Shown here piece by piece: positions 20,893-33,371 of a stretch of 64,000 bases of DNA. How positions within the stretch are numbered: position 1 is the stretch's first letter; the number at the start of each line of letters is the position of its first letter. The notes under the pieces were generated by a model that saw only the letters and a list, made by a program, of their open reading frames with translations, searched no databases and was not told where the DNA came from. Both the position numbers and the translations under genes were made by a program. The stretch covers positions 2,294,001 to 2,358,000 of the forward strand of contig NC_081853.1 in NCBI RefSeq assembly GCF_963259705.1. The letters are read 5' to 3'. Source of the stretch: Myotis daubentonii (lineage: Eukaryota; Chordata; Mammalia; Chiroptera; Vespertilionidae).

Positions 20893-21613
20893 AAAATGGG
20901 ATTCAGCAAAGACTGTGGCCTGAATGAGAACACACCTAGAGTCAGTTGCAAAATCCCCTTAAAAATGTAAGTAGGGCTTGACTGGAAAGTCAGGGGTATA
21001 GAGCAGGAAATCTCAGATGGGTCACCTGTATTCTGATTAGGTTTCTGTGGCCTCAGGCACAGAATTCTCTAAACTCTGGCTTGCTCACCTGTACAGTAGT
21101 AAGAAATAATACTGACAGCGATGTAAGTAGGCTCGCAGGGACTCGCTGCCATAGTGCATTCATTTCGTACACACAGCTGCTGATGATGTTTTAAACACCG
21201 AGCAGCACTGCCTAGTCCTTGCTTCATTCTAGAGACCTTTTATAAACTGGAAACTAGATTTCTTCAAAAAAATTAGAAGAAAAAAATGTCTTCAAAAATG
21301 TGAAACTGAGGGGACCTAAGTGACTTTGTATGACGGTCTCCTGCGTGAGAGTGTGAGTGGCAGGTCGCCAGTGAACTTCCTTCTAGGTTAGAAGGCGGGT
21401 CCTCACAATGTGTCTGCTTCAGTGGACGTAATGCTATGAGGTGAACATTCACATTATTCTCATCTAAACCATTATAAATTGTGGTGGAACTTTAAAAATT
21501 AGTAAAAATTTGAAATATGTAATTTTAAAATGAAAAACTAGAAAGTCCATTTACTTCCTTTGGACCCCAACCCCTCTCCCGACAGGGAGCCCTGCATGTG
21601 TGCATCCTCTGCT

Positions 21614-21643
21614 GGGGGGGGGGGGGGGGCGGGGGGCGGGGGG
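21614..21643. repeat. G-rich run
   Basis: G16, c, G6, c, G7-like tract. It has enough G-runs to form a G-quadruplex on the + (transcribed RNA) strand of intron 1. Confidence 0.9.
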
Positions 21644-22362
21644 CCAGCTAAACTTTTCAAAGGGAAGAAGTGCCAGGAGATTTTCATATAAAAGCAATCA
21701 AATTTTCACGTGCATATCTCTTCAGAAAAAAATCAAGGTTTTTTAAAAAAAACCCTCCCTCCGCCACTGTTTTCATAATCTTAGCCAACAACAGTGTAAA
21801 GGCCTGCATTAAACACAAATCAATATTTGTCCAAGTCAGCCCTCACCCCCACCCGCCCCGACAGCCCAGATACAGGGTGGACAAGGCCCGGGCACTGAGC
21901 AAGTGCCGCGCTCCCCGCGCTCCCCGCAGCATACTTAGGAGGCTTTAGGACAGGCAGCAACGTGCAATCGTGGTGGTCATTGTGGATTTGCTTTTTCAAA
22001 AATAGTGTCCAGCTTCTTTATGAAAACTAGAAATGAGTTGTACACCCAGTGCCGCAGAGAAGTTTATCAGACTTTACCTGCTCAACAAGGATCCCTGTTT
22101 GCCCTCAAACTGATCTTTAACTGCTTACTTAGCGACCTCCAGGCCAGGGCACTGATTTCAGAAATGTGTCTCTGGCATTCAGGTTTGACACCCAGGGATC
22201 ATTCATTGGTCCATAGTTACCGAATGTCACCTGTAGAACGCTGACACGCCTCGTGTCCCCCATAGAACCAGGCACCTGGGCCTGGCCCTTGCTCGGCCCT
22301 CCCTCACCTGAGCTATGAGTTTTATGCACATCCCAGTGTCAGTGCCTGACGACCATCTCTGG

Positions 22363-22431
22363 CAGCGGTCACCATCCGGGGGTCCACAGACCACTGATGG
22401 TCCGTGAGGTCCGAAAGGTTGGCGATGGCTG
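22363..22431. mobile_element. 69-bp miniature hAT
   Basis: Termini cagcggtcaccatcc and ggttggcgatggctg are imperfect inverted repeats. The 8-bp flanks atctctgg and atccatgg agree at 6 of 8. The centre 'ggtccacagaccactgatgg' is itself partly palindromic, so almost the whole element can fold into a hairpin. Confidence 0.75.
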
Positions 22432-23291
22432 ATCCATGGAGTTCACCTTCTTAAGAACCCGGGTCTGCCTCTGAGGGTCGGTAAAGAGCGTCCCTTTCAT
22501 CGACCCCTGTGGGTCAGTCACGAGCCAGCACGCGCCCTCAGCACACCTCTGCCTGGCCAGTGAACAGACATGGTGCTGGGAAGCATTATTTTGAGTGTGA
22601 ATTCTCACCTTAGGTCTGATGTAGTGGGCACATCATTTTTGAGCAAGAACTGCTGATTCCATGTAGGGAGAAAGAAAGCGTGTATGTCACAGAGTTTTCT
22701 AAGGATTGATGATGTCATGTCATGTTCCCGTCCCAGGCAGCTGCCTGGCTTTCTACTGAATAAACCGTAGTATGTTGCCATCTAGTGGAACATGGGCAAA
22801 TGAAAGATGAACATATTCTAACCACAGAGATCGCAGAGGTAATTCAATCTGCCACGGAAATTAACTGACTTTCCCAAAGGCAAGTGTTTTGGACACACAT
22901 GCAAGTCCCTGGGTCACAAGGTGACCTCGGTCATATGTGTCCTCCGCGCACAGACGCCTGCCTCTCAAGTTCGCATTTGCCATGGAGCCTACAGGCTTCA
23001 CAGAGGGAACCGGTCAGGACCCTGCATTGTCAGGGTCACCTGGGCATAGGCACACTTTCTTGTCCAAAGTCTTAGCCAAAGGCTTGGTCATTACAAGGTT
23101 ATTTTAGGGTTTTTTAAAATGTGATTTTGAGGTTTCCAATACTTTTCTTAGATACATTTCAGGTTTTTTCTACTAAATTCCCACAGAATGAGTAAGTTTA
23201 TTTTTAGAAAAGCAAACCCATGACTTCAGAAAGTAGGAATTTCACATCTCAAATTGTAAATAGGTCCCAGGATGTGAATCGGAGCGTCTAG

Positions 23292-23501
<210 letters not shown>

Positions 23502-23514
23502 TGAGTCGTGCACC

Positions 23515-24385
23515 CTGACCGCCCTGGGCCCCTCAGTTCTGCCCGGGCTCTCGTCCACACCGTGCTGGCCCCGCAGTTCTGCCCGGGCTCTCGTCCACAC
23601 CGTGCTGGCCCCGCAGTTCTGTCCCAGGCTCTCGTGCCGGCCCCGTGGTTCTGCCCTGGGCTCTCGTCCACACCGCCCTGGGCCCCTCAGTTCTGCCCTG
23701 GGCTCTCGTCCACACCGCCCTGGGCCCCTCAGTTCTGCCCTGGGCTCTCGTCCACACCGCCCTGGGCCCCTCAGTTCTGCCCGGGCTCTCGTCCACACCG
23801 TGCTGGCCCCGCAGTTCTGCCCGGGCTCTCGTCCACACCGTGCTGGCCCCTCAGTTCTGCCCGGGCTCTCGTCCACACCATGCTGGCCCCGTGGCTCTGC
23901 CCCGGGCTCTCATCCACACCGTGCTGGCCCCGCGGTTCTGCCCGGGCTCTCATCCACACCGTGCTGGCCCCGCGGTTCTGCCCTGGGCTCTCGTCCACAC
24001 CGTGCTGGCCCCGCGGTTCTGCCCTGGGCTCTCGTCCACACCGTGCTGGCCCCGCGGTTCTGCCCTGGGCTCTCGTCCACACCGTGCTGGCCCTGCGGTT
24101 CTGCCCTGGGCTCTCGTCCACACCGTGCTGGCCCCGCGGTTCTGCCCTGGGCTCTCGTCCACACCGTGCTGGCCCTGCGGTTCTGCCCGGGCTCTCATCC
24201 ACACCGTGCTGGCCCCTCAGTTCTGCCCCGGGCTCTCGTCCACACCGTGCTGGCCCCTCAGTTCTGCCCGGGCTCTCGTCCACACCGTCCTGGCCCCGTG
24301 GTTCTGCCCTGGGCTCTCGTCCACACCGTGCTGGCCCCGCAGTTCTGTCCCAGGCTCTCGTGCCGGCCCCACGGTTCTGCCCGGG
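23515..24385. repeat. 41-bp minisatellite in EIF4E3 intron 2
   Basis: About 20 copies of a 40-41-bp GC-rich unit containing 'ctctcgtccacaccgtgctg' and 'gccccgcggttctgccctgg'. Two variant classes exist (cgccctgggcccctcag and cgtgctggccccgc(a/g)g), plus two deleted units with 'ctcgtgccggcccc' at 23629 and 24358. Long frames through it on both strands (up to 368 codons) are repeat artefacts. Confidence 0.96.
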
Positions 24386-25368
24386 CTCCGTCAGACTCCA
24401 GCTCCCTGTGTGGGCTCTGCTTTCCCATCTGGAGGTGCTGGCACCACCACGGGCCACCGGGAGGAGCTGGGGTGTCAAGTGTGGACATGAGGGTCTAAGA
24501 CCAGTTTCCTACTTCACGTTCAAATTCCCTGTCCTCAATTGGGCCAGTCTCCACCCTGTTAACTTCTGTAAAATTACTATCCTGTGCACCTCCTCCAGGC
24601 GGAAAGGAGGGTGACTAGCAGGGCACTGGTACACCGAAGGTTCTGTTTTTCTTGGGAACATTCCCGGAGGAAATTTGCCAGTTCCCTGAAATGAAAGATT
24701 ATCTATTGGGCAGAAGACTGTCCAGTGGCAGAGTTGCCATCAGAAGTGTGAGCGGGGACTCAGCAGGTGGGCCTCTGTTCTGACCCTGTGTCATCACGTT
24801 AGGCTCACCCCACACTTTCACTCCCACCTGATCCCTGAGGCACCCAGTGAGGTCGCGGTCCTGGCCCTGGTACACAGGGAGGAAGCGGGTTTCCGCGTGG
24901 CCTGTGAGGGTTGTCCTGGCAATTAGTTCTACTTTAATTTTTTCACAAGACAGTCTCAGCACCCACTAAGGGTTATCGTTCAGCCTGGAGGACGTCCCCC
25001 ACCCCTGCCGCTTCCTCGGTCTTGGGGCTCCTTGTCCTGTGGCTGCGCTGTTCCTGTCGGACCCGCCAGGGGCACGTCCCCTCTGCTCAGCGGACCATGC
25101 TGGAGGGTGTTCCCACAGTCCTCACAGAGGGGTCCTGTAGCCCCTTCCACACGAGCTGGGAAAGGTTGGCTCTTCGTAAACCTAGTTCTCATCGAAACGT
25201 AATGACCACACGGAACAGTGATGCTCGAGCAGGTTAGACTCAGCCCGTTTCCTTTCCTATGAGCCTTCAGTGCGACGGCCATTATGACAGACACACAGAC
25301 ATGCACATTTCAGAGTCCAGGCCTGGCCCCATCCCTGTGGCTAGTGCTGCTATTCCTATCACTTGTTG

Positions 25369-25618
25369 TCCGATATAATCAAAGCCTAATACGCAAATTG
25401 ACCGAACAGTGGGACGACCGGTCGCTATGACGCGCACTGACCACCAGGGGCAGATGCCCAAAGCAGGATCTGCCCCAGCCCTCAGGCCCCAGGCCAGCCA
25501 AGGTGGGTGCCAGCGGGGGCCCCCGATCGCCCCGCTGGTCACCCCACAGATTGGCCCTAATCACCAGCCAGGCCTAGGGACCCTACCCGTGCATGAATTT
25601 CGTGCATTGGGCCTCTGG
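25369..25618 (+). mobile_element. Helitron, 250 bp
   Basis: Starts tccgatataatcaaagcctaa, has 'tgcatgaatttcgtgcattg' as the 3' hairpin region, and ends CTGG followed by T, which fits the CTRR rule. Too short to code; non-autonomous. Confidence 0.9.
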
Positions 25619-26363
25619 TTTTTATATAATGTTTCTGTCTACCAGCCACTCTGTCTTCGTTAGTTCTGGCTGCTCTAACAGAATTCCATAGACAGGTGGC
25701 TTCAACATCAGAAATGCATTTCTCACAGTCCTACAGGCTGGGCGTCCAGGACCCGGGCACCAGCCTGGCTGGTTCCTGCGAGGATCCTGTCCTGGTTTTC
25801 AGACAGCCATGTCCTCGCTGTGTTTTCCCAGGGCACAGAGCGAGAGGCCAGCTCTCTGCCTCCTCCTGGAGGTGCTAACCCATCCCGTCCTGCAGCCCTG
25901 TGACCGAGGAGTTTCCCCCCCCCCCACACTCCCCCCTCCGGAGAAGCAGCAGGTGACTGCCCTCCTCTTCCTCCCTCCCACCCCTAGTCCTGGGGAGCAG
26001 CCTCCTGGGTGTGCAGAGGAGTCGTTAGGTTACAGCATGGGTCTGGTCCACGCGGCACCACGGCTTCGTCGACGCCATCTACTGTCAGAAGGGCTTTGCG
26101 AGGCCCGTCCCCAGTGTCGTGTGGAGGCGAATGCAGGAGTGTTTGCTTGGAGACCACCGCATGCGAGGCATAGAACGTGGCCCCACTGCAGCCAGGAATG
26201 CCGTTTCGTGTCATGTTAACATTGTCTAGCAGAAAATTAGAAAAAAACACAGAAAAACCATTTTGAATGGATAGGACTTAATGAGGATTTGATTTTTTTC
26301 TTTAATTCATTAATTCTATAATCTAGTGGCATCGTAAAAATCAATACAGGGTATATTAAATGA

Positions 26364-26477
<114 letters not shown>

Positions 26478-26847
26478 TAAGTGTCCAGGGTTGAGCCGAG
26501 GTTGGGGGAGGGGGTGATTGTCCCCTCATTAAGTACTTGGTGCTGAATTGGAGTGCAAAGCTCTTCTCTGCAGGTGCTGAGTCATTCCAGCTCTTACTTA
26601 ATCATGAACTGAGCCCCTCCCACCACCCGCTCACAGGATGGCGGCAGGGTTTCTGGGCGCCCTTCCCTGAGGCCCGCTCGGTGTCACAGCTCTGGCTAGG
26701 CTCTGAGGTGTGGCGCGGCCCTTGGCGGTGTGCACCATCTAGGTGGTCAGTCAGGACTGTGCAGTTGGTGGGGGGTTGAGGGACAGATGGGGGTTCCACC
26801 CTGTTGTGTGGAGCAAGTTGATGTCACCAAAGACACCTCTCGCCCAT

Positions 26848-26890
26848 GATAAAAGCCTAATATGCAGATCGTTCTCTCGCAGAAAGCTGT
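26848..26890 (+). mobile_element. Probable Helitron 5'-end fragment
   Basis: 'tgataaaagcctaatatgca' matches the 5' end of local Helitrons, followed by unrelated sequence. Very short, so tentative. Confidence 0.4.
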
Positions 26891-27824
26891 GGGCAGGGAC
26901 GTCCTCTGATTGCTCAGTGCAGTGATGGGGGACAAGGTCAGTGTGCCTGGGCTGGAGTCCGTTAGTAGCACGTCCTTACAGCATGTGCCTCAGCTGTTCT
27001 GAGTTACATACTCATTAATAAAATGGGAATGTATGTCATCTTCTTTGGTAGCAAATGACAGGCATGAAATCTGAGCCAAAAAGTGGAGTCCGGGCCTGTA
27101 GCTGGGCATCCAGGGAGGGCTGAGGCTGGCAGGTGATGCTCAGGTGCTGCAGAGCCGGGCGCTCGCTCTATCGGGCCTGCTGTTCTCCTCCCGTTGGTTC
27201 AGTTCTCAGGCTCTCCCATCAGGGTGGCAGATGGCTCACAGTACCTCCAGTCTTGTATCCTACAAGGTTATTCCTGTCAGCTTCACCACCCAGGAAGGGA
27301 GCAGGGCTGCTCCCATTGGCTCACACGGGGATCACAAGCACCCGTCCCTGAAGTCACTGCAGCGGAGTGGGTCTGGCACAGAGTGGGGACACGTGGCTCC
27401 TTACGGGGCAGTCTGGATGCTCTTACCAGAGAGGAAGCAGATACTACACAGGAAGACAGAGCCCATCCCACCAAGGGGCTGGGGCTCCCAGGAGACCGGC
27501 GGCAATGCCCTCGCCCTGTGCTGCAGGTGGAGGCCCTTCCCTGGCGGAGCACTGCGCTAGTTTGTCCACCTGCTCATCTAGGGTGAGGGCGGGGTGTGCA
27601 TCCCCTCCCTGCCCTTGTGGCCACTGAATTCCACTTTCCTCCCTCTTCCTCCCACCCCCATTCTTTTTATGTCATCTACGTCTGTTTTCAGTAAAAGGAC
27701 TGGGGGAGAGTTTATTGAAGAATATGGGTGGTTTATTGTTTTTAATGTCATCTGTTGTTAAAGTAAATGTAAGTACAGCCACTTAATGCTTGAGTCTAAC
27801 TTTAGACGTTGGTCTTTGGCCCAG

Positions 27825-27885
27825 GGAAGAGGAGAGTAATGCGAAGGGCGGCGTGTGGAGGATGAAAGTGCCCAAGGACAGCACG
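27825..27885 (+). CDS. EIF4E3: EIF4E3 coding exon 4
   Basis: Finishes Trp96, the single aromatic cap-binding residue, and encodes [20 protein letters not shown] (97-116). Glu97 matches eIF4E Glu103, which contacts the guanine. The acceptor is ttggcccag|gga and the donor is cacg|gtaggt. Confidence 0.96.
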
Positions 27886-30254
27886 GTAGGTGCGCTGGCC
27901 TTTCCTAGAGCTGGCTGAGCCTGGGGGGTTGATTGCAGCTGATACATTTTGTGCCTCCCACAGCCTGCCTGGGGGCCTCACAACAGGCCTGGGGGCGAAG
28001 CTCTGTGCTGACCCTGGTGGGGTTTGGCCTTACATACTGCCTTGCGATTATACCCTGTGCTTCTCTGGAGGTGGTGCAGGCCTTTTACTGTGTCAGATGG
28101 TCTGAAGAGCTAAATGCATAAGCTTTTACAGAAAGCTTACCGTCTTTCCGCACCAAGCGTAACCAGCATGTGGATGTTGGTTTTACAACATGAGAAGCAG
28201 GGTCCTTCCCACCAAAGGCTCGTGGAGACGGGCACATGGTTCTAAGGACGACCACGGCATGGCGAGCGGGGTTTCCCGCGAGGCTGATGAGAGCTGTTTG
28301 GAGGGAGGGCCTGGTGGGATGCTGGTTTGCTGTGGCCAAGCCTTAGAAACCTCCATCTCCCCAGGGGGGGCGGCGGGGGGCGGGGGCGGGGGGACTCTAT
28401 TATATCATAGTGTCTGAAAGTGAATGTTCAAATCTGTTCCTAAGCCCTGGGAAACCAAAGGCTTCTTTGAAAATAGCTGATAAGGCAGATGCTACCCATT
28501 CTCACCTTTTCGCGGTTTCTTCCATGTGGATAAGCTCAGAGCATTGCAGTGTCTCCAGGACCCGCAGGCTTAAGCGGGAGTCATTCTCCTATAAGCACAG
28601 ACCTAAAGATGCAGCCAGATTTATTTGTTAAAGACTCGAGCTCTCAGGATGTATAGCTCCAAAATTTGCCTGTTGTTTGGCCTCCGTAATAAAACATGCC
28701 TGGAAGCAAATGCCCAGTCAGGCAGGTCAGGCCTGGCCTCCACTCTGTCCCCTTAAGAAGGAGAGGAAGTAGATAGTGTAAGAAGAGAGGAGAGAGGATG
28801 TAGGTTTTTAAATTTCAGTAAGAACAAGTTTTCCTTCTCATGCTGTTTTCTGACACTAGGCTTTGGATTCTAGAGAAACACTCCTGATGGCAGCTTTCCG
28901 GGAGAGGCCGGAAGGCACGCCCTTCCTTGTTAGTGCCCTTGGCCACACTCGATCCCACATGATACACTGCACGTCTGTGCAAGCATCAGCTCCCTGTGCA
29001 GTGCGGTGCCCGCCTCCTTGTCAACGCGTGGGAGTCCGGTGGGCCAGCCTGTGTGCCCCGAGACCGGGTGGGACTGTCCCTCTCCCTCAGCTACATCACC
29101 AGGCGTGTGAGGGACTCCAGCTGGGACAGACAAAATAGAAGGGAGGATTTCTAGATGGGAGACAAGTAGCCCAGAAAAGAGAAGGAAAAGAAACCCCTTC
29201 TTGAGAGGAAGAGGTCATGATGGCTAACTGTCATCTGGGGTAACAGTCCAGCGAGGCTGCCTTCGGCCCATTAGAACGGCATGGTAAGCACTGATGCGGT
29301 TCACATGGACTGAGCCCCTGGAGTAGAGCGAGCATGCAGCTACTTATGAAACGGTGAGTCCTTTGAGTGAATTTGTTGACTAATTTGTGGTCAAGGCAAC
29401 CCTGAGCGGTCGGCCCTATTGTTCCCCGTTGGCCTCTGGAAACACTCAGAGCAGCTGGTGGCTGCCCAGCCAGGTCCACAGGCACTAAGCAGCCTGTCGG
29501 GACTCAGCCCCAGTTCTGGGAGAGCTCAGAGCCTGTGAACCAGGGCGAGGGGCTAAGCGGGACCAAGACCTCTTCAGGGGGCAGCTGGAAGGACTTCGAG
29601 GCCTTGGGAACCTATATGGCTCTTGAGTAGAAAGGACTCCATTGTTTCTCGCTGGCAGGAGGTAGAGCAGACACCACTGGTTTTCTGGGGAAACGCACAC
29701 ACAGACTCATAGCGCCTGTCAGTAGCGCAGACGTCTGGGGGGAATGGGCACCTGCATGTGTCTGGTATTCAGTAACCCAGAAACCTGAAGCCCTCTTTAC
29801 TGGTGAACCTTTAAAGTACCTTAGACACTGCAAGGGCAACAGAGAAGAGGGTTTTGAAGAGAAGGGTTTTACTAATAACATTCAAGTGTAACTAGAAAGA
29901 GGTAAATAAATCAGAAAATGATGCCATTTGAATGCATTCCCCCCCCCCCATTGTTTTAATTTCATCCGGGTGTCACTAGAAATGAGCTTTGTGATGGACA
30001 CCAAGGCTTTGGGACACGAAGTCAGTGACTCTGGGTCACTGCATCTGCCCCACGGTTACTCGGGGAGCAACACGGCACAGGCCGCCTGTTTACACCTGTT
30101 GCTTGGAGATGTCTGTGGGCTCTAGACACGGGCGTGGAAAGTACACAGGTTGCGGAAAATGGGACTTTCTTAGTTCCTGGATATAATTGTCTAAAAATAT
30201 ATGTATGTTGTATTTTTGGTTTTGTTTTTGTTTTCTATTCTTTTTTCACACCAG

Positions 30255-30321
30255 TCCACAGTTTGGAAAGAGTTGTTGTTAGCGACTATCGGGGAACAGT
30301 TCGCAGGCTGCGCCGCAGCAG
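30255..30321 (+). CDS. EIF4E3: EIF4E3 coding exon 5
   Basis: Residues 117-138 plus one base of Asp139: STVWKELLLATIGEQFAGCA... The acceptor is ttcacaccag|tcc and the donor is cagcag|gtaaag. Residues 133-134 are Ala-Gly where I recall Thr-Asp in human, a local change in an otherwise near-identical exon. Confidence 0.95.
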
Positions 30322-33215
30322 GTAAAGGGCCGCGCGGGCGGGTGCTTGCCTTGTCGTGGTACTTGCAGAAGTTTGTGTGTTTGACTTTTTACATGTTTTG
30401 AAGTTGTTTATTTTGTATTGTGAAGTTACTTAGATTTTTTCATGTGATTGTGGCATTTAGTGTTATGTGTGTATGGACACATGCATATTTACATGTGTGT
30501 CTACTATACTTATGTCTGTGTATGTGCATGTGTATGTGCCCTCATAACTCATCTTAACAGTGTCTGTGGTCCTCTCTCCAAGGCAAACAGGCAGAAAGGA
30601 AAGGAAGCGTGGTTCCCAGTGGGCTCTTGGAGCTGGTGTTAGGTGGACACAATTCTTCCTGTCCCTCCAGGCCCTGCGCCTCCTCTGGTCCCTGGGATCC
30701 CCTGCTCACAGGGTGTGACAAGGGGTGGGCATCATGATTGGCTGTGACCTCCCACAGTTGAGGCTAAAATATAAGGTCTTCAGAACTTGACTTTGGAGAC
30801 CACTTTCAAATACTGAGTGAATTTCTGAGAGCCCCCGAGAGTACATTTTTATTTTGCTTTTTTTGTATGAAACCACTCAAAGAACTGCTCGTTTCAAGTT
30901 GTGTTTTTCATGGGTAGTTCCTCTGGATGATCCTGAGGTAACGTTAGGATAACATTTTTTCTGTTCAGCTTTCAGTTACGATTTTTTAAAACAAATTGGT
31001 GTTAACTAATTTGCCAGCAGCTGTGTTTGTTGGCTGTGTGACCTTTAGGGGCCGGGCCACGGTGAGCTTCCAGCTCATCCACCGGCAGTTCCGAAAATTC
31101 TGCTTTTGTTTTGCTTTCTTTTCAGACCACTTTTTTTTTTTTTTATTAAGACAAAACCTGGGTTAGATGAAATTGTCTTAAAAATAAGATTCACTTTATT
31201 TTAACAGGGAGTGGTTAGCAACTTCACAATATTGCAGCCAAAATGCGTCCGAGGTATTATTATAAATACAGACATCCCTGGGAGAGGAAGTTTTCCGTAT
31301 GAATTATTCGTTTCCAGAACCAGGGAAAGTTACCTGGTGATCATAAATAGCAGGATTAAGGAAAGAAGACCTGTTGTTCTGTGGTTGACTCGGGAAAGGC
31401 CAGCTCCGCTAATGAACCATTAGCCTCCCAGGAGCCTGGCTCTGCCGCTTGCAGCCAGTCAGCTCATCTCGGCCGCACGTACTCCTTGAGCCGCGCTTCC
31501 CTGGCTGTGATGTCCCAAACTAACCAGGCTCTGCGACCGACTCTGCTTCGGGCTGGTACATGCTTGCTGAGGGGCCTGCCTGGGCACAGGAGCTGTGCCT
31601 GCGGCCAGCGCCACGCCAGACTCACACTGGCCGCCGCACCCTCAGCCCCTCTGGCCAGGGTGCAGAAGTGGGCAGTGGCAGGGCTGGGATGCTGAGGGCT
31701 GAGCAACGACCTCATGGCCATTCCTGAAAGGGATAAACTGCCGGGCTCCCCTCTTCACTCGGTGCTTTTATATTCATATGAAATTTAATGGAGGTGAGCT
31801 CCAGCAAGTATATTTTGAAGGTGTAAATAAAACAAAGGTTTTGATGGAATAGTAAGTCCCTGTTGAATGGCTGTGATCAGGGACTATTTAGTTTTTTGGA
31901 AATTTTTGGTAAACGTGACATTCATAGGAAAGAATACCAGCTGTAACGTGCAGAGCTTGATAACTGTTCGCAAGGAGACAGACCCTGCACCGAGCACCCA
32001 GGGCCCCTCCTCGCCCTCCTTCCCAACTGGCTGCCCATCCACCTGCAACATCGCACATTTTGTGAAAATGGAACCATTTAGTGTCAAATTATAAATGTTT
32101 AGCTGGACCAGATTCATTTAAAAGGGAAATAAAGAAGAGAGAGACTGAGGAAGAGAAGGAAGGAGGAAAGAAAGGAAATGTTTCCCTGACGAAGTTACTT
32201 TGACTTACAGCAAATTAGGCAAAGCATGTTTATTAAAGCGACATTGTCTACTTTCGATGCTTGCCTTTCTCGTTGCACTTGTTGGTGCCGAGTGTGCAGG
32301 TGCAGAGCTGACCCTGGTTCACTAGTGAGCCGTGATCACATAAAACCAGGAGTCAGGAGGCTTTAGCCCACACCGAGTGGCTGCAGGGAGCGTGTGGGAG
32401 TAGAGCGAAGCCTCCTCCAGCTGCCGCTCTCAGATACGACAAGGTGCCCCACCTCCACAATGGAGCGGTTTTACAAAGACCTCCGTGAATTAATGTGGGT
32501 AAACGCTCGCACTCCACCCGCGGTAGCACTGTCACAGCAGAGCCTCCCTCGGGAAGCATGTTCTCTTGCTTCATGCCCGGCGCTAACAGATAGATGGTCA
32601 TTGATTCTCTAGCCACAGCTCCAAGTCCACACACAGAACGGGAGTGAGGCACTGGAGAACGAGGAGAATTCATAGGAAAGGAGACAAACCACAAAAAGCA
32701 GGCAGAGCAACTCGAAATGCACAGTCTGGGTCCAGTTAGTGTTGAGGCGAAGAGTACTAACCACCCGGCTAGCTGACCACTTGGCAGGGAGTGAGGAGAA
32801 AGACTCCATTTCAGCAGAGACGGTAGAGCTGGAGGAAAGTGCACGTGCGCTCACCTGGCTCTAGGAGGGCAGAGCTACGCACTCATTTTAGAAAAGGTCT
32901 CCTCAGGACAGTAAGGAATAGTCAGAAGTGTTGGCAACGTGTCAGAAGGATGAACCACGTATCTGGAAATGCGTTCGGCTGGAATCCCTTGTTTATCGAA
33001 GTCCCTGGTCAGATGTGATGTGATTGTTACAGCTTTCGCCCAATAACTTGCTTTTTGTCCAACAGTTCTCTTTAGAAACAAGTATTTATTATGGGTGCTC
33101 TTGTGCCACTTCTTTTTAGCTTATTCATAACTTACAGATAAAATGATAAGTGCTTAGAAAACAAAGCTGGCAGACCTGAAATTGTCGCTCATTCCTTTTT
33201 CCTGTCTTCCCTCAG

Positions 33216-33371
33216 ATGACGAAGTCATAGGCGTCAGCGTTAGCGTCCGGGACCGAGACGATGTGGTCCAAGTCTGGAATGTAAATGCCTCGCTAGTGGG
33301 CGAAGCAACCGTTTTAGAAAAGATCTATGAACTCCTGCCCCACATATCTTTTAAAGCAGTATTTTATAAAC
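33216..33371 (+). CDS. EIF4E3: EIF4E3 coding exon 6
   Basis: The largest coding exon, 156 nt. It gives [40 protein letters not shown] and [12 protein letters not shown]. It includes the basic/aromatic segment that in eIF4E contacts the cap phosphates and the W166 equivalent (W in VVQVWN). The acceptor is cttccctcag|atg and the donor is ataaac|gtaagt. Confidence 0.97.

Noticed and set aside
32353..32844. 163-codon minus-strand frame in EIF4E3 intron 5
   Set aside because: No similarity I recognise, no polyadenylation or splice context; likely chance.
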